Of a stretch of DNA of 64,000 bases, positions 41,433 to 49,051 are shown piece after piece. The translations under genes were made by a program, and so were the position numbers. This DNA is from Acerihabitans sp015654925 (lineage in GTDB: Bacteria > Pseudomonadota > Gammaproteobacteria > Enterobacterales > Enterobacteriaceae), in assembly GCF_047324175.1 (NCBI RefSeq), contig NZ_CP178732.1:4774001-4838000 (forward strand), written 5' to 3'. Under the pieces are notes generated by a model. That model saw nothing but the letters and a program-made list of their open reading frames with translations, was not told the origin of the DNA and did no database searches. Every line of letters starts with the position of its first letter. The stretch's first letter is position 1.

Positions 41433-41690
41433 TTATTCAGCAATGATGCTGACAAATTTACGGTTTTTCGGTCCTTTAACTTGAAACTGGATTTTGCCAG
41501 TAGTCAAAGCGAACAGAGTGTGGTCTTTACCGCAACCAACGTTGGTGCCAGGATGGAATTTGGTTCCACGCTGACGAACAATGATGCTGCCGGCTAAAAC
41601 AGCTTCGCCGCCGAAGCGTTTAACGCCAAGGCGTTTACTTTCTGAGTCGCGACCGTTACGAGTCGAGCCGCCAGCCTTTTTGTGTGCCAT
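41433..41690 (-). CDS. rpmA: 50S ribosomal protein L27
   Basis: 85 residues, as in E. coli: AHKKAGGSTRNGRDSESKRLGVKRFGG, with the N-terminal arm that reaches the peptidyl-transferase centre, VRQRGTKFHPG and KFVSIIAE. No N-terminal cleavage extension of the Firmicutes type. Fifteen bases after rplU, in the usual operon. Confidence 0.98.
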   Translation of the reverse strand: MAHKKAGGSTRNGRDSESKRLGVKRFGGEAVLAGSIIVRQRGTKFHPGTNVGCGKDHTLFALTTGKIQFQVKGPKNRKFVSIIAE

Positions 41691-41705
41691 GAGTGTGCTC
41701 CCCTG

Positions 41706-42017
41706 TTAGGCGCCGATACCGGTAATTTTCACGTCAGTGAACCACTGACGATGGCCTTGTTGCTTACGATAGTGCTTACGGCGACGGAATTTAACAATCG
41801 TCACCTTATCGCCGCGACCATGAGCAACTACTTCAGCTTGAATCTTTCCGCCATTGACGAAAGGAACGCCGATCTGAATGTCGTCACCGTTGGCAATCAT
41901 CATTACCTGGTCGAACTCAACGGTTTCACCCGTTGCAATGTCAAGCTTTTCAAGGCGAACAGTCTGACCTTCGCTGACCCGGTGTTGTTTACCACCACTT
42001 TGGAAAACCGCGTACAT
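41706..42017 (-). CDS. rplU: 50S ribosomal protein L21
   Basis: 103 residues, as in E. coli: MYAVFQSGGKQHRVSEGQTVRLEKLD, FVNGGKIQAEV, KFRRRKHYRKQQGHRQWFTDVKI. The frame extends 14 codons upstream, but ATG at 42017 is the universal start. First gene of the operon, with a strong promoter at 42092-42120 facing away from ispB. Confidence 0.98.
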   Translation of the reverse strand: MYAVFQSGGKQHRVSEGQTVRLEKLDIATGETVEFDQVMMIANGDDIQIGVPFVNGGKIQAEVVAHGRGDKVTIVKFRRRKHYRKQQGHRQWFTDVKITGIGA

Positions 42018-42091
42018 AAAAAACTCCGCTTTCCGCGCACTCAACCTATAATCGTCCACAGTGCGCTATAAATATTCACAATAGGGCGCGA

Positions 42092-42120
42092 ATTCTACGC
42101 AAAAAAGCGCCCTATGACAA
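42092..42120 (-). promoter_or_regulatory. rplU-rpmA promoter
   Basis: Minus-strand TTGTCA (plus 42115-42120), a 17-base spacer and TAGAAT (plus 42092-42097), followed by a GC-rich tcgcgccc discriminator. This fits growth-rate or stringent control of ribosomal protein genes. Confidence 0.8.
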
Positions 42121-42274
42121 GTGCAGAATACATACAGGATGCGAAAAAGGGGCAGTTTCTTCATCGGCATTTATCTCTATCATTTTTCAAGTACAATCAG
42201 TAACACAGTTTCTGCCATCTGGCCTCATGAGCAGCGTTACTATTTAACGGTAAAAATAAAGCCAAAAGAAAATA

Positions 42275-43246
42275 ATGAACCTTGATCAAATTACAGTACT
42301 CACAGCGCAGGATATGGCGAACGTCAACGCCATCATACTTGAGCAATTAAACTCCGAAGTCGTGCTGATCAATCAGCTCGGCCATTACATCATCAGCGGC
42401 GGGGGCAAGCGCATCCGGCCGATGATCGCCGTGCTGGCTGCCCGCGCCCTGCATTACGAGGGCAACAAGCATGTCACCGTGGCGGCCCTGATCGAGTTTA
42501 TCCACACCGCCACCTTATTGCATGACGATGTGGTGGACGAGTCGGATATGCGTCGTGGCAAGGCCACGGCGAATGCGGCGTTCGGCAATGCGGCCAGCGT
42601 CCTGGTGGGCGACTTTATTTATACCCGCGCTTTCCAGATGATGACCGCCCTGGAATCGCTGCGCGTGCTGGCCTTGATGTCCGAAGCGGTGAACGTGATT
42701 GCCGAAGGCGAAGTGTTGCAGCTTATGAACTGCAACGATCCGGATATCAGCATCGACAGCTATATGCGGGTGATTTACAGCAAGACGGCCCGTTTGTTCG
42801 AGGCCGCGGCGCAGTCTTCGTCCATCCTGGCCGACGCCACCCCCGAGCAGGAAGCCGCCCTGCGGGATTATGGCCGCTACCTCGGCACCGCGTTCCAACT
42901 GATCGACGACTTGCTCGATTATGGGGCAGACGGCAAAACCCTGGGTAAAAATACCGGCGACGATCTCAACGAAGGCAAACCGACCCTGCCGCTGCTGCAC
43001 GCCATGCGCAACGGCAACGCCGACCAGGCGGCGATGATTCGCGAAGCCATCGTTCAGGGCAACGGCCGGCATTTGCTGGAATCGGTGCTGGAAACCATGC
43101 GGCAATGCGGTTCCCTGGAATATACCCGCCAGCGGGCGGAAGCGGAGGCGGACAAAGCGATCGCCTGCCTGGCCTGCCTGGAGCCGACCCCTTATCGGCA
43201 GGCGCTGGAAAGCCTGGCGCATTTGGCGGTGCAGCGTCAGTTTTAG
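42275..43246 (+). CDS. ispB: Octaprenyl diphosphate synthase
   Basis: Makes the C40 side chain of ubiquinone and menaquinone from FPP and IPP. 323 residues, as in E. coli. First aspartate-rich motif LLHDDVVDESDMRRG, second QLIDDLLDY, and GGGKRIRPM for diphosphate binding. Divergent from rplU. Next to sfsB as in E. coli, but murA, which follows in E. coli, is not present. Confidence 0.97.
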   Translation: MNLDQITVLTAQDMANVNAIILEQLNSEVVLINQLGHYIISGGGKRIRPMIAVLAARALHYEGNKHVTVAALIEFIHTATLLHDDVVDESDMRRGKATANAAFGNAASVLVGDFIYTRAFQMMTALESLRVLALMSEAVNVIAEGEVLQLMNCNDPDISIDSYMRVIYSKTARLFEAAAQSSSILADATPEQEAALRDYGRYLGTAFQLIDDLLDYGADGKTLGKNTGDDLNEGKPTLPLLHAMRNGNADQAAMIREAIVQGNGRHLLESVLETMRQCGSLEYTRQRAEAEADKAIACLACLEPTPYRQALESLAHLAVQRQF

Positions 43247-43293
43247 GAAAATCGTTTTTTTGGAAATATCCGCCGCCGTTTCCCGCCGTCGGC

Positions 43294-43683
43294 TCACCGC
43301 CTGGGCAAGATTCCCAGGCGCGTCAAAAACGCCGCAATGCCTTCCCTCAAGACAAAACTGATGACATCGTCCAGCTCTTCCGGCTGGAATTGCTGGTAGA
43401 TGGCGATCCAGGCCGCCAATGGGTCTTTTTCCGGCTCTCCGCGCCCGGCGGCATTGGCCAGATAGGGCTCGGCCGGCTCGTCGCGCATTGCCAGGCGGGT
43501 TAATTCCCGTTGGACAGCTTGCGGTAAACTCTCCCTGGCGAACTCAAGGCCTTTACCCTGGACCCCGATCACCGGTCTGCTGACCCATTTTTCACGGCGC
43601 GCCCGCGCGGTGATGCCCTGGCGCGTGGTGGGAAGTTTAGCTATACCCATGAGCTCGCTGGTTCTAAACCAGTCTTTTTTCAT
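43294..43683 (-). CDS. Mu repressor/transposase-type DNA-binding protein (paralogue A)
   Basis: 129 residues. Residues 1-65 match the winged-helix DNA-binding domain shared by the N termini of phage Mu repressor c and MuA transposase: KKDWF-TSELMG, LPTTRQGITARARREKW, then GKGLEF---SLP. The C-terminal part (WIAIYQQFQPEEL, ISFVLREGIAAFLTRLG) is predicted helical and shared with the paralogue at 44177. ATG at 43683 was chosen by the domain start; 22 codons more are open upstream. It is divergent from sfsB across 183 bases with three TGGAAAAT repeats. It has no transposase core, so it is probably a regulator. Confidence 0.8.
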   Translation of the reverse strand: MKKDWFRTSELMGIAKLPTTRQGITARARREKWVSRPVIGVQGKGLEFARESLPQAVQRELTRLAMRDEPAEPYLANAAGRGEPEKDPLAAWIAIYQQFQPEELDDVISFVLREGIAAFLTRLGILPRR

Positions 43684-43729
43684 ATCTTTTGCATTCCGAA
43701 TAGGGATGGCCTTAACAAAAATCAACTTT

Positions 43730-43782
43730 ATATGGAAAATAATCGACACATATTTGGAAAATTAATGATATATATTTTCCAT
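43730..43782. promoter_or_regulatory. TGGAAAAT operator-like array
   Basis: Three identical 8-mers: TGGAAAAT at 43733-43740 and 43755-43762 (22 bases apart, two helical turns), and the inverse ATTTTCCA at 43774-43781. They lie in an AT-rich stretch between the divergent paralogue A and sfsB genes. The function as an operator is an inference. Confidence 0.55.
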
Positions 43783-43866
43783 CCAAAAGTTGCATTTATA
43801 ACGGGTTATTCACATATGTTAGTTCTGGCATTAACTTACCTCCGGCTTATTGCAAAGGATTGAGTC

Positions 43867-44172
43867 ATGATTCAACACACAGATGATTGGCACCCGGCGG
43901 ATATTGTTGCTTCAATGCGCAAACGCGGTACCACACTCGCGGCAGTATCGCGAGCAGCAGGTTTGAGTTCGTCAACGCTGTCGAACGCCCTGACACGGCC
44001 CTGGCCCAAAGGCGAATGGTTGATTGCCGATACGCTGGGAATCCACCCCTCGAAGATATGGCCCAGCCGCTATATCGACCCCGACACCAAGCAGCTACTC
44101 GACAGGAAAAGCCTGATACGTAAACGTGCCCCGGCTAAACCCGCCGCAGAAGATCCTCCTGCTGCGGTATAA
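43867..44172 (+). CDS. sfsB: Ner-like DNA-binding protein SfsB/Nlp
   Basis: 101-residue helix-turn-helix protein of the Ner family (phage Mu early regulator Ner; E. coli SfsB/Nlp, reported to affect maltose genes). Sequence marks: DWHPADIVASMRKRGTTLAAVSRAAGLSSSTLSNALTRPWPKGEWLIAD and WPSRYIDP. The C terminus (from about 80) is proline/alanine-rich and variable. AGGA lies upstream of ATG at 43867. It stands beside ispB as in E. coli, but here it is flanked on both sides by Mu-repressor-like genes on the other strand. Confidence 0.93.
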   Translation: MIQHTDDWHPADIVASMRKRGTTLAAVSRAAGLSSSTLSNALTRPWPKGEWLIADTLGIHPSKIWPSRYIDPDTKQLLDRKSLIRKRAPAKPAAEDPPAAV

Positions 44173-44176
44173 CCCT

Positions 44177-44560
44177 CTACTCCCGATCGAACTCCGTCAG
44201 GAGCTCATCGGGATAATCCAGGCGTTTTAGCAGGTTTAATACGCCTTCGCGTAACACGAACGCCACCACAAAGTCGCGTTCAGCACTGGAAAGCTGCCTG
44301 TGAATTTCGATCCAGGTAGAAGACGGTTCTTGCGTCGATAACACGTAGTCCGCAGTGCAGGAACGCAGTGAGAGCGTCCGTTTAACGGCTTCCGGCAGGC
44401 TTTGCCAGGCGTATTCAACCGCCTTGCCGCGCGCGCCCACACGCCGCCTTTTATGCCACCCCTCTTCGCGGGCGCGGCGATTAAGGCCTTGACGCGTTTT
44501 GGGTAACCCGCCAACGCCAATCAGCTCGTGTGTTGCTATCCATTCCTTTTTTGCAGCCAT
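44177..44560 (-). CDS. Mu repressor/transposase-type DNA-binding protein (paralogue B)
   Basis: 127 residues, clearly paralogous to the protein at 43294: KKEWIATHELIG, LPKTRQGLNRRAREEGW, GKAVEYAWQSLPEAVKRTL, then WIEIHRQL, FVLREGVLNLLKRL. The Mu-type winged-helix domain occupies residues 3-68. ATG at 44560 has AAGGAGGGT upstream. Its stop is four bases from the sfsB stop (convergent). A perfect 11-bp-arm palindrome lies 14 bases before the start codon, which suggests autoregulation or cross-regulation by its paralogue or by SfsB. Confidence 0.8.
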   Translation of the reverse strand: MAAKKEWIATHELIGVGGLPKTRQGLNRRAREEGWHKRRRVGARGKAVEYAWQSLPEAVKRTLSLRSCTADYVLSTQEPSSTWIEIHRQLSSAERDFVVAFVLREGVLNLLKRLDYPDELLTEFDRE

Positions 44561-44574
44561 TTACCCTCCTTGTC

Positions 44575-44601
44575 ATGGTAATAACCTCGCGTTATTACCA
44601 T
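44575..44601. promoter_or_regulatory. Perfect palindrome before paralogue B
   Basis: ATGGTAATAAC (44575-44585), a five-base loop ctcgc, and GTTATTACCAT (44591-44601). The half-site resembles the ATGGAAAATAA half-sites upstream of paralogue A, so the same protein family may bind both. No T-run follows, which argues against a terminator. Confidence 0.6.
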
Positions 44602-44930
44602 TGCGCGGCTGCGTACAACCATAGAGACATCAACCATAAAGTCTTCCCGGTTGCGCTACCGCGCGGTTCCGTTGTTAATACACCCATACTCTATAGCAAT
44701 TACAGCTTGTCGTAACGCCAATTACAACACAAAAAAAGGCAGGAGCGCCACCAGCGATTTAAAAATGAGATCGCCATTGATTTTTATCCTATAACGCTAA
44801 ATAATCATTATTTATCAATAGAATAATTACTTACATTAATTATTGACGCGCCAGGATTTTTGCCGTTTTCCACCGGAGATGCCGGCCGGCGATCGAGGAA
44901 AAAAAGGGGGTGGAAAGGGAAATAACCGGG

Positions 44931-44969
44931 GAAAAAGCGCGTTTCCCGCCCTTGAAGGAGCGGGAAACG
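44931..44969 (-). terminator. Terminator after mdh
   Basis: Ten-base stem cgtttcccgc/gcgggaaacg with a ten-base loop (44940-44969). On the minus strand it is followed by cgctttttcccc. It starts six bases past the mdh stop. Confidence 0.7.
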
Positions 44970-44975
44970 AAGGGC

Positions 44976-45914
44976 CTATTGGTTGATGAATTTCACACCC
45001 AATTCGATGTCGCTCTTCAGCACATCCTGCATATGCTCCAGGGCCTGCTGTTCAAAAGCGCTCAGGGTGCCGATAGGTTTGCGTTCCGCCAAGCCGTCTT
45101 TGCCCAGTAGCAGCGGCTGGGCAAAGAAACGGGTGTACTCCCCATCGCCTTCCACATAAGCGCATTCCACCACGCCTTGTTCACCCTGCAAGGCGCGAAC
45201 CAGCGACAGTCCGAACCGCGCCGCGGCCTGGCCCATGGATAAGGTAGCGGACCCGCCGCCGGCTTTGGCTTCCACCACCTCGGTGCCGGCGTTCTGAATG
45301 CGTTTGGTCAAATCGGCGACTTCCTGTTCGGTGAAGCTGATGCCTTTGACCTGGGAAAGCAGAGGTAATATGGTAACGCCGGAATGGCCGCCGATCACGG
45401 GCACTTCAACATCCTGCGGCCGCAATCCTTTCAGTTCAGCCACAAAGGTGTTGGAACGGATGATATCCAGGGTGGTGACGCCAAACAGCTTGCGTTTATC
45501 ATAGACGCCGGCTTTTTTCAGCGCCTCGGCGGCAATGGCCACGGTGGTGTTCACCGGGTTGGTAATGATGCCGATCAGGGCACCGGGACTGGCTTTAGCC
45601 ACCTGGTTCACCAGGTTGCGCACAATGCCGGCGTTGACATTAAATAGATCCGAACGGTCCATGCCCGGTTTGCGCGCCACGCCGGCGGAAATGAGGACGA
45701 TATCCGCGCCTTCCAGGGCGGGGGTGGCATCTTCGCCGCTAAAGCCTTTGATTTTTACCGCCGTAGGAATATGGCTGAGGTCGACAGCGACGCCAGGAGT
45801 AACCGGTGCGATATCGTAAAGAGAAAGTTCTGATCCGGATGGAAGTTGGGTTTTGAGTAACAGGGCAAGAGCCTGGCCAATGCCGCCGGCTGCACCGAGA
45901 ACTGCGACTTTCAT
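44976..45914 (-). CDS. mdh: Malate dehydrogenase
   Basis: NAD-dependent oxidation of malate to oxaloacetate in the TCA cycle. 312 residues, as in E. coli. Rossmann glycine motif GAAGGIGQALA, substrate-binding arginines in ARKPGMDRSDLF, NPVNTTVAIAAE, and catalytic histidine in VIGGHSGVTILPL. ATG at 45914 with GGAGATTAGA upstream; 14 more codons are open but unsupported. Divergent from argR, as in E. coli. Known regulators (ArcA, CRP) are likely, but no site was assigned. Confidence 0.98.
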   Translation of the reverse strand: MKVAVLGAAGGIGQALALLLKTQLPSGSELSLYDIAPVTPGVAVDLSHIPTAVKIKGFSGEDATPALEGADIVLISAGVARKPGMDRSDLFNVNAGIVRNLVNQVAKASPGALIGIITNPVNTTVAIAAEALKKAGVYDKRKLFGVTTLDIIRSNTFVAELKGLRPQDVEVPVIGGHSGVTILPLLSQVKGISFTEQEVADLTKRIQNAGTEVVEAKAGGGSATLSMGQAAARFGLSLVRALQGEQGVVECAYVEGDGEYTRFFAQPLLLGKDGLAERKPIGTLSAFEQQALEHMQDVLKSDIELGVKFINQ

Positions 45915-46326
45915 TCTAATCTCCTTATTATTATAGGAAAAATTAAATGCCGTCAAATCATCTGGTTATGATCATAGAGACATAAACGGGTAAAAACAAA
46001 TCAGCGATCGCAAATTTGAGAATTGGCGCATTAACTTTCCGCCGTCCATAAAATACGCTGCCGCTGCCGTTTGTTGCCGTTGGCTATTAATCACATTACA
46101 CCGGGAATTAGTGTCAAAACAACATCATTTTCATAACAATTACTTTACTTTTTCCACAGCAATAATCTGGGAGCCAGGTCAAAAAGGAAATGAATAGATA
46201 TTGTTATCCTAGCCGTTTTGCCGGCTATCACGGCGATCAACGCCCTTGGCCGGGCATTTTTATTGCATAAAAATGCAATTTTATGCATAATTACAACTAT
46301 GTTTATGGCTACTGGTTTGGTAAAAA
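45915..46326. other. mdh-argR divergent region
   Basis: About 410 bases. It holds the ARG boxes before argR (46262-46300) and a GC-rich hairpin gccc/gggc followed by atttttatt at 46230-46265, possibly an attenuator. The mdh side (45950-46190) is AT-rich and must hold the mdh promoter; I could not fix boxes. Confidence 0.4.
46262..46300 (+). promoter_or_regulatory. ARG boxes of argR
   Basis: An 18-base perfect palindrome ATTGCAT-AAAA-ATGCAAT (46262-46279), then a weaker second box around 46283-46300 (tgcataattacaac). This is the tandem spacing used by ArgR hexamers. Both differ from the E. coli consensus TGAAT-N4-ATTCA by a C in place of A. Negative autoregulation by ArgR-arginine is expected from E. 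coli. Confidence 0.6.
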
Positions 46327-46797
46327 ATGCGTAATAACATAAAACAAGAAGAACTGGTTAAAGCTTTTAAGGCGTTGCTGAAAGAAGAGAAATTCAGTTC
46401 TCAAGGCGAGATCGTTTTTGCATTGCAAGAACAGGGATTTGAAAATATCAATCAGTCGAAAGTCTCGCGGATGTTAACTAAATTCGGCGCGGTGCGCACC
46501 CGCAACGCCAAAATGGAAATGGTCTACTGCCTGCCCGCCGAATTGGGCGTGCCCACCACCAGCAGTCCCCTGAAAAATTTAGTTTTGGACGTAGATCATA
46601 ATGATGCGGTGATAGTGATTCATACCAGCCCGGGCGCCGCGCAGCTGATTGCCCGTTTGTTGGATTCACTGGGTAAATCCGAAGGCATATTGGGGACCAT
46701 CGCCGGCGATGACACCATTTTTACCACCCCGGCCAAAGGGTTTAGCGTTAAGCAGCTCCACGAGGCCATACTTATTCTGTTTGACCAGGAGCTTTGA
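46327..46797 (+). CDS. argR: Arginine repressor ArgR
   Basis: Hexameric arginine-dependent repressor, also the XerCD accessory factor at cer/psi-type sites in E. coli. 156 residues. N-terminal winged helix (QEELVKAFKALLKEEKFSSQGEIV, INQSKVSRMLTKFGAVRTRNAK) and C-terminal hexamerisation/arginine-binding domain (HTSPGAAQLIARLLDSLG, GTIAGDDTIFTTP with the DD pair that binds arginine). Yet argG, one of its usual targets, is not at its usual place in this window. Confidence 0.98.
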   Translation: MRNNIKQEELVKAFKALLKEEKFSSQGEIVFALQEQGFENINQSKVSRMLTKFGAVRTRNAKMEMVYCLPAELGVPTTSSPLKNLVLDVDHNDAVIVIHTSPGAAQLIARLLDSLGKSEGILGTIAGDDTIFTTPAKGFSVKQLHEAILILFDQEL

Positions 46798-47219
46798 ACC
46801 TTCTTACCGGTGCTTTATAACAAAAATGAATCAAGGCGCCGGTTTTAACGCCGATTATCCCGTTTTTGCCATCGTTTAACCCTACGTATTATGCTGTTAT
46901 TCCCGCCCCAACCTGTCATATATCCACTTGTTACCCTCCCCTCCGGGCTATTCCACTGGCGGAAAGAGACAATTCAGCACGTTTGGCTACATCCGGCTAT
47001 CTGCTTGAAATTACAATTAATTAACATTAGTCGCCTATTTTTCATCCGGTTTTAATAGCATTTGCTTATATTAATATAGTGTTGCATGTTAAAGTTTCAT
47101 AATAAATTATGAGTAAACTATTAATACCTCACGTTACTAGTGTATACTTAGTTTCGTGATGCCCATCACGTTGTGCGTCATGTGTTCTATCAAACGTGAA
47201 GAAAATAGAGGTGAGAAAA
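46798..47219. other. argR-yhcN intergenic region
   Basis: About 420 bases, AT-rich from 46990 on. It must carry the yhcN promoter; TATACT at 47143-47148 is the best -10, with only a weak TTAATA upstream. The palindrome at 47155-47170 lies just after it. No gene or terminator is evident after argR. Confidence 0.4.
47155..47170. promoter_or_regulatory. Palindrome in the yhcN leader
   Basis: CGTGATG-CC-CATCACG, perfect seven-base arms, 50 bases before the yhcN start and immediately after a TATACT box. It could be an operator overlapping the transcription start, or a 5' hairpin in the mRNA. Confidence 0.4.
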
Positions 47220-47483
47220 ATGAGAATTTCTACTGCGGCTTCATTGATGACCGTAATATCGGCCCTGTCATTTGGCGCATTTGCCGCCGATTCGATTTCG
47301 CTAGAACAAGCGAATGATTTGCACGCTTTCGGTACCGTGAGCGTTAGCGGTATTGGCGGCGCGCCGTCCGATATCCATCAGGCGCTGAACCAGGCGGCCG
47401 ACGCTAAAGGCGCGACCGCTTACCGGATTACCGAAGCGCGTGAAAACGATACGTGGCATGCGACCGCTGAGCTCTATAAATAA
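47220..47483 (+). CDS. yhcN: YdgH/BhsA/McbA-like stress protein YhcN (DUF1471)
   Basis: 87-residue periplasmic protein with a signal peptide (MRISTAASLMTVISALSFG, cleavage after AFA) and one DUF1471 domain (IGTVSVSG-like FGTVSVSGIGG, then DAKGATAYRITEARENDTWHATAELYK). In E. coli YhcN is linked to acid, peroxide and biofilm responses. ATG at 47220 preceded by GAGGTG; an in-frame start at 47196 would put eight residues before the signal peptide. Next to argR, as in E. coli; yhcO and the aae genes that follow there are missing. Confidence 0.94.
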   Translation: MRISTAASLMTVISALSFGAFAADSISLEQANDLHAFGTVSVSGIGGAPSDIHQALNQAADAKGATAYRITEARENDTWHATAELYK

Positions 47484-48056
47484 GGCGCTCTGTTCTGTAA
47501 ATAGAGACCCAAGCTGTATAACCAATTTACCTTAACGACGCTCCCGCGGTTTCCATAGCCGGGATAGCTCCTCTGACCGCGGGTGTCGCTGATAGTGTCG
47601 TTCCGGCTGATTCAGCACCAGCAACACAGCAATATTGTTCAACATTAAAAATCAATGCCGTCGTCGCCCTCAGTTATTCCTGTGTCCAGCAATAACCCCA
47701 GACGCGAGCTATTGATTCCCTCTCGTCGTCCTATCCGACGATTTTTACCCCCGCTTGCGGGGGTTTTTTTTCACCTTGACTCCAGCCCGGCGCTTTGCCG
47801 GATTGCGCCAAGTCATCTACACCATATTTATCAATCAGTTAAGATCATCCAACATATGCCGGTGCTTTCCGAAACTCGATCCGCTTCCGATCGTTTGACT
47901 CCCATTTGGCTTCTGGAAACCGGCAATCGAGCAGCGGCCAGGGCAGTCGATAACTGCCATTATTCGTGGAAATAGTGTTTCCTGGCGTCTGGACAGACGG
48001 GGTGGCCAATTTGGCGCAGCGACTCGAACGCCAATAACGATTGGTTATGCAGTTTG
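47484..48056. other. Gene-poor stretch after yhcN
   Basis: About 570 bases. The one clear element is a strong orphan terminator at 47747-47771. On the minus strand a 71-codon frame (GTG at 48060 to 47845) starts four bases before the AraC-gene stop; its product matches nothing I know. It may be neutral DNA at the edge of the inserted AraC/SDR pair. Confidence 0.4.
47747..47771 (+). terminator. Strong orphan terminator
   Basis: Stem acccccgc/gcgggggt with a two-base loop and a run of eight T (47764-47771). It lies 264 bases past the yhcN stop with no gene in between on that strand, so it may end a long yhcN 3' UTR, a small RNA, or a lost gene. Confidence 0.8.
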
Positions 48057-48977
48057 TCACGATTGGACATTAGCTTTCGGAGGAGAACCAAAGGCACGTC
48101 GAAAGGCGTGGGAAAACGCGCTTTGTGACGTATAGCCGACCTTGTTCGCTATGCGAGCGATAGTCGTACCACCTTGCATCAACGCCGCACGAGCGAGGGT
48201 AAGACGCCACGCTCGCAAGTATGCAAGCGGCGGCTGTCCTAGTCGGCGAGTGAACTCCGCGGAGAAGGCAGCGCGGGACATGCCGGCCACACCAGCAAGC
48301 CGAGCCACCGTCCACGGTTGCGCGACATCTTCATGAATTGCGCGAAGCGCCCTGCCAAGCCGGGGATCTGAAATAGCGCCGAGCCATCCCATTTCGATTT
48401 GTCCGACATCACCGGCGTAAGCCCTGATCGCCTCCACTACCAGCACGTCGGCAAGACGGGCGCTCACGATCTCGCTTCCCATCATATCTCGTTCTATCTC
48501 GTTATTCACGAGTGCGAGGATCGTTGCGATCGCTTCAGATGCGGACGAAGATCGGGGAACGATCATGAAATCCGGCATCCGTTCGAGTAGGAAATCTGCG
48601 TTTGAGGCCGCGAACGTGACCGTTCCTCCGATTCCAATCGTATCGTCTCCGCCGATGCACGCTACGTCGCAGCCGGAACCGAAAACGGTTTGACCGTCAA
48701 TTGGCGCTACGTCCGGGTCGCTGGCTACCGCATATGCAGTGCGTCCGAGCAAGCATATGTCCCCTTTATTCAAAAGCTGTGGTGCGCGTCCTGGAAGCAG
48801 CATCCACTGGCTCCCGCGCAGCAAAGCGACGAACTTGAGCCGGTCGACGGCAGGAAATTCGAGCGCCCACCGTCCCGCAGCTTCCAGTCGAGTGCGTCTG
48901 GTCACCCTTGCTCCGAGAACATCAAGGACATCTGACAGCGGGTCGAGCACAGTTTTAGACGATCGCGACAATTTCAT
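48057..48977 (-). CDS. AraC-family transcriptional regulator
   Basis: 306-residue regulator. N-terminal cupin-like ligand domain (SDVLDVLGARVTRRTRLEAAGRWALEFP, LLRGSQWMLLPG, LNKGDICLLGR) and C-terminal double helix-turn-helix of the AraC type (WTVARLAGVAGMSRAAFSAEFTRRLGQPPLAYLRAWRLTLARAAL; IARIANKVGYTSQSAFSHAFRRAFGSPP). The effector is unknown. The start is uncertain: ATG at 48977 suits the domain, while the one at 49025 adds 16 residues; neither has a good ribosome binding site. It is divergent from a short-chain dehydrogenase gene, its most likely target. Absent from this place in E. coli. Confidence 0.88.
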   Translation of the reverse strand: MKLSRSSKTVLDPLSDVLDVLGARVTRRTRLEAAGRWALEFPAVDRLKFVALLRGSQWMLLPGRAPQLLNKGDICLLGRTAYAVASDPDVAPIDGQTVFGSGCDVACIGGDDTIGIGGTVTFAASNADFLLERMPDFMIVPRSSSASEAIATILALVNNEIERDMMGSEIVSARLADVLVVEAIRAYAGDVGQIEMGWLGAISDPRLGRALRAIHEDVAQPWTVARLAGVAGMSRAAFSAEFTRRLGQPPLAYLRAWRLTLARAALMQGGTTIARIANKVGYTSQSAFSHAFRRAFGSPPKANVQS

Positions 48978-49051
48978 AGACAGTACAGCATAGATTATCT
49001 TGAATCCGTCGCATATCATTTTCAAAAGTTATTTTGCAAAGGAAAGAAGTC

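Larger units (their letters stand above)
44561..44975. other. Region between mdh and paralogue B
   Basis: About 415 bases. It contains the palindrome at 44575-44601, AT-rich DNA at 44740-44850, and the mdh terminator at 44931-44969. It is the junction between the E. coli 71-min type block and the mdh-argR block; the large region between them in E. coli (murA to degS) is absent here. No gene is recognisable. Confidence 0.5.

Noticed and set aside
43294..44560. Active Mu-like prophage
   Set aside because: No transposase catalytic domain, no portal, head or tail genes, and ispB and mdh flank closely; only the regulatory trio is present.
47845..48060. 71-codon minus-strand frame behind the AraC gene, starting at GTG
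   Set aside because: No clear ribosome binding site and no family resemblance; kept only as a remark in the intergenic entry.
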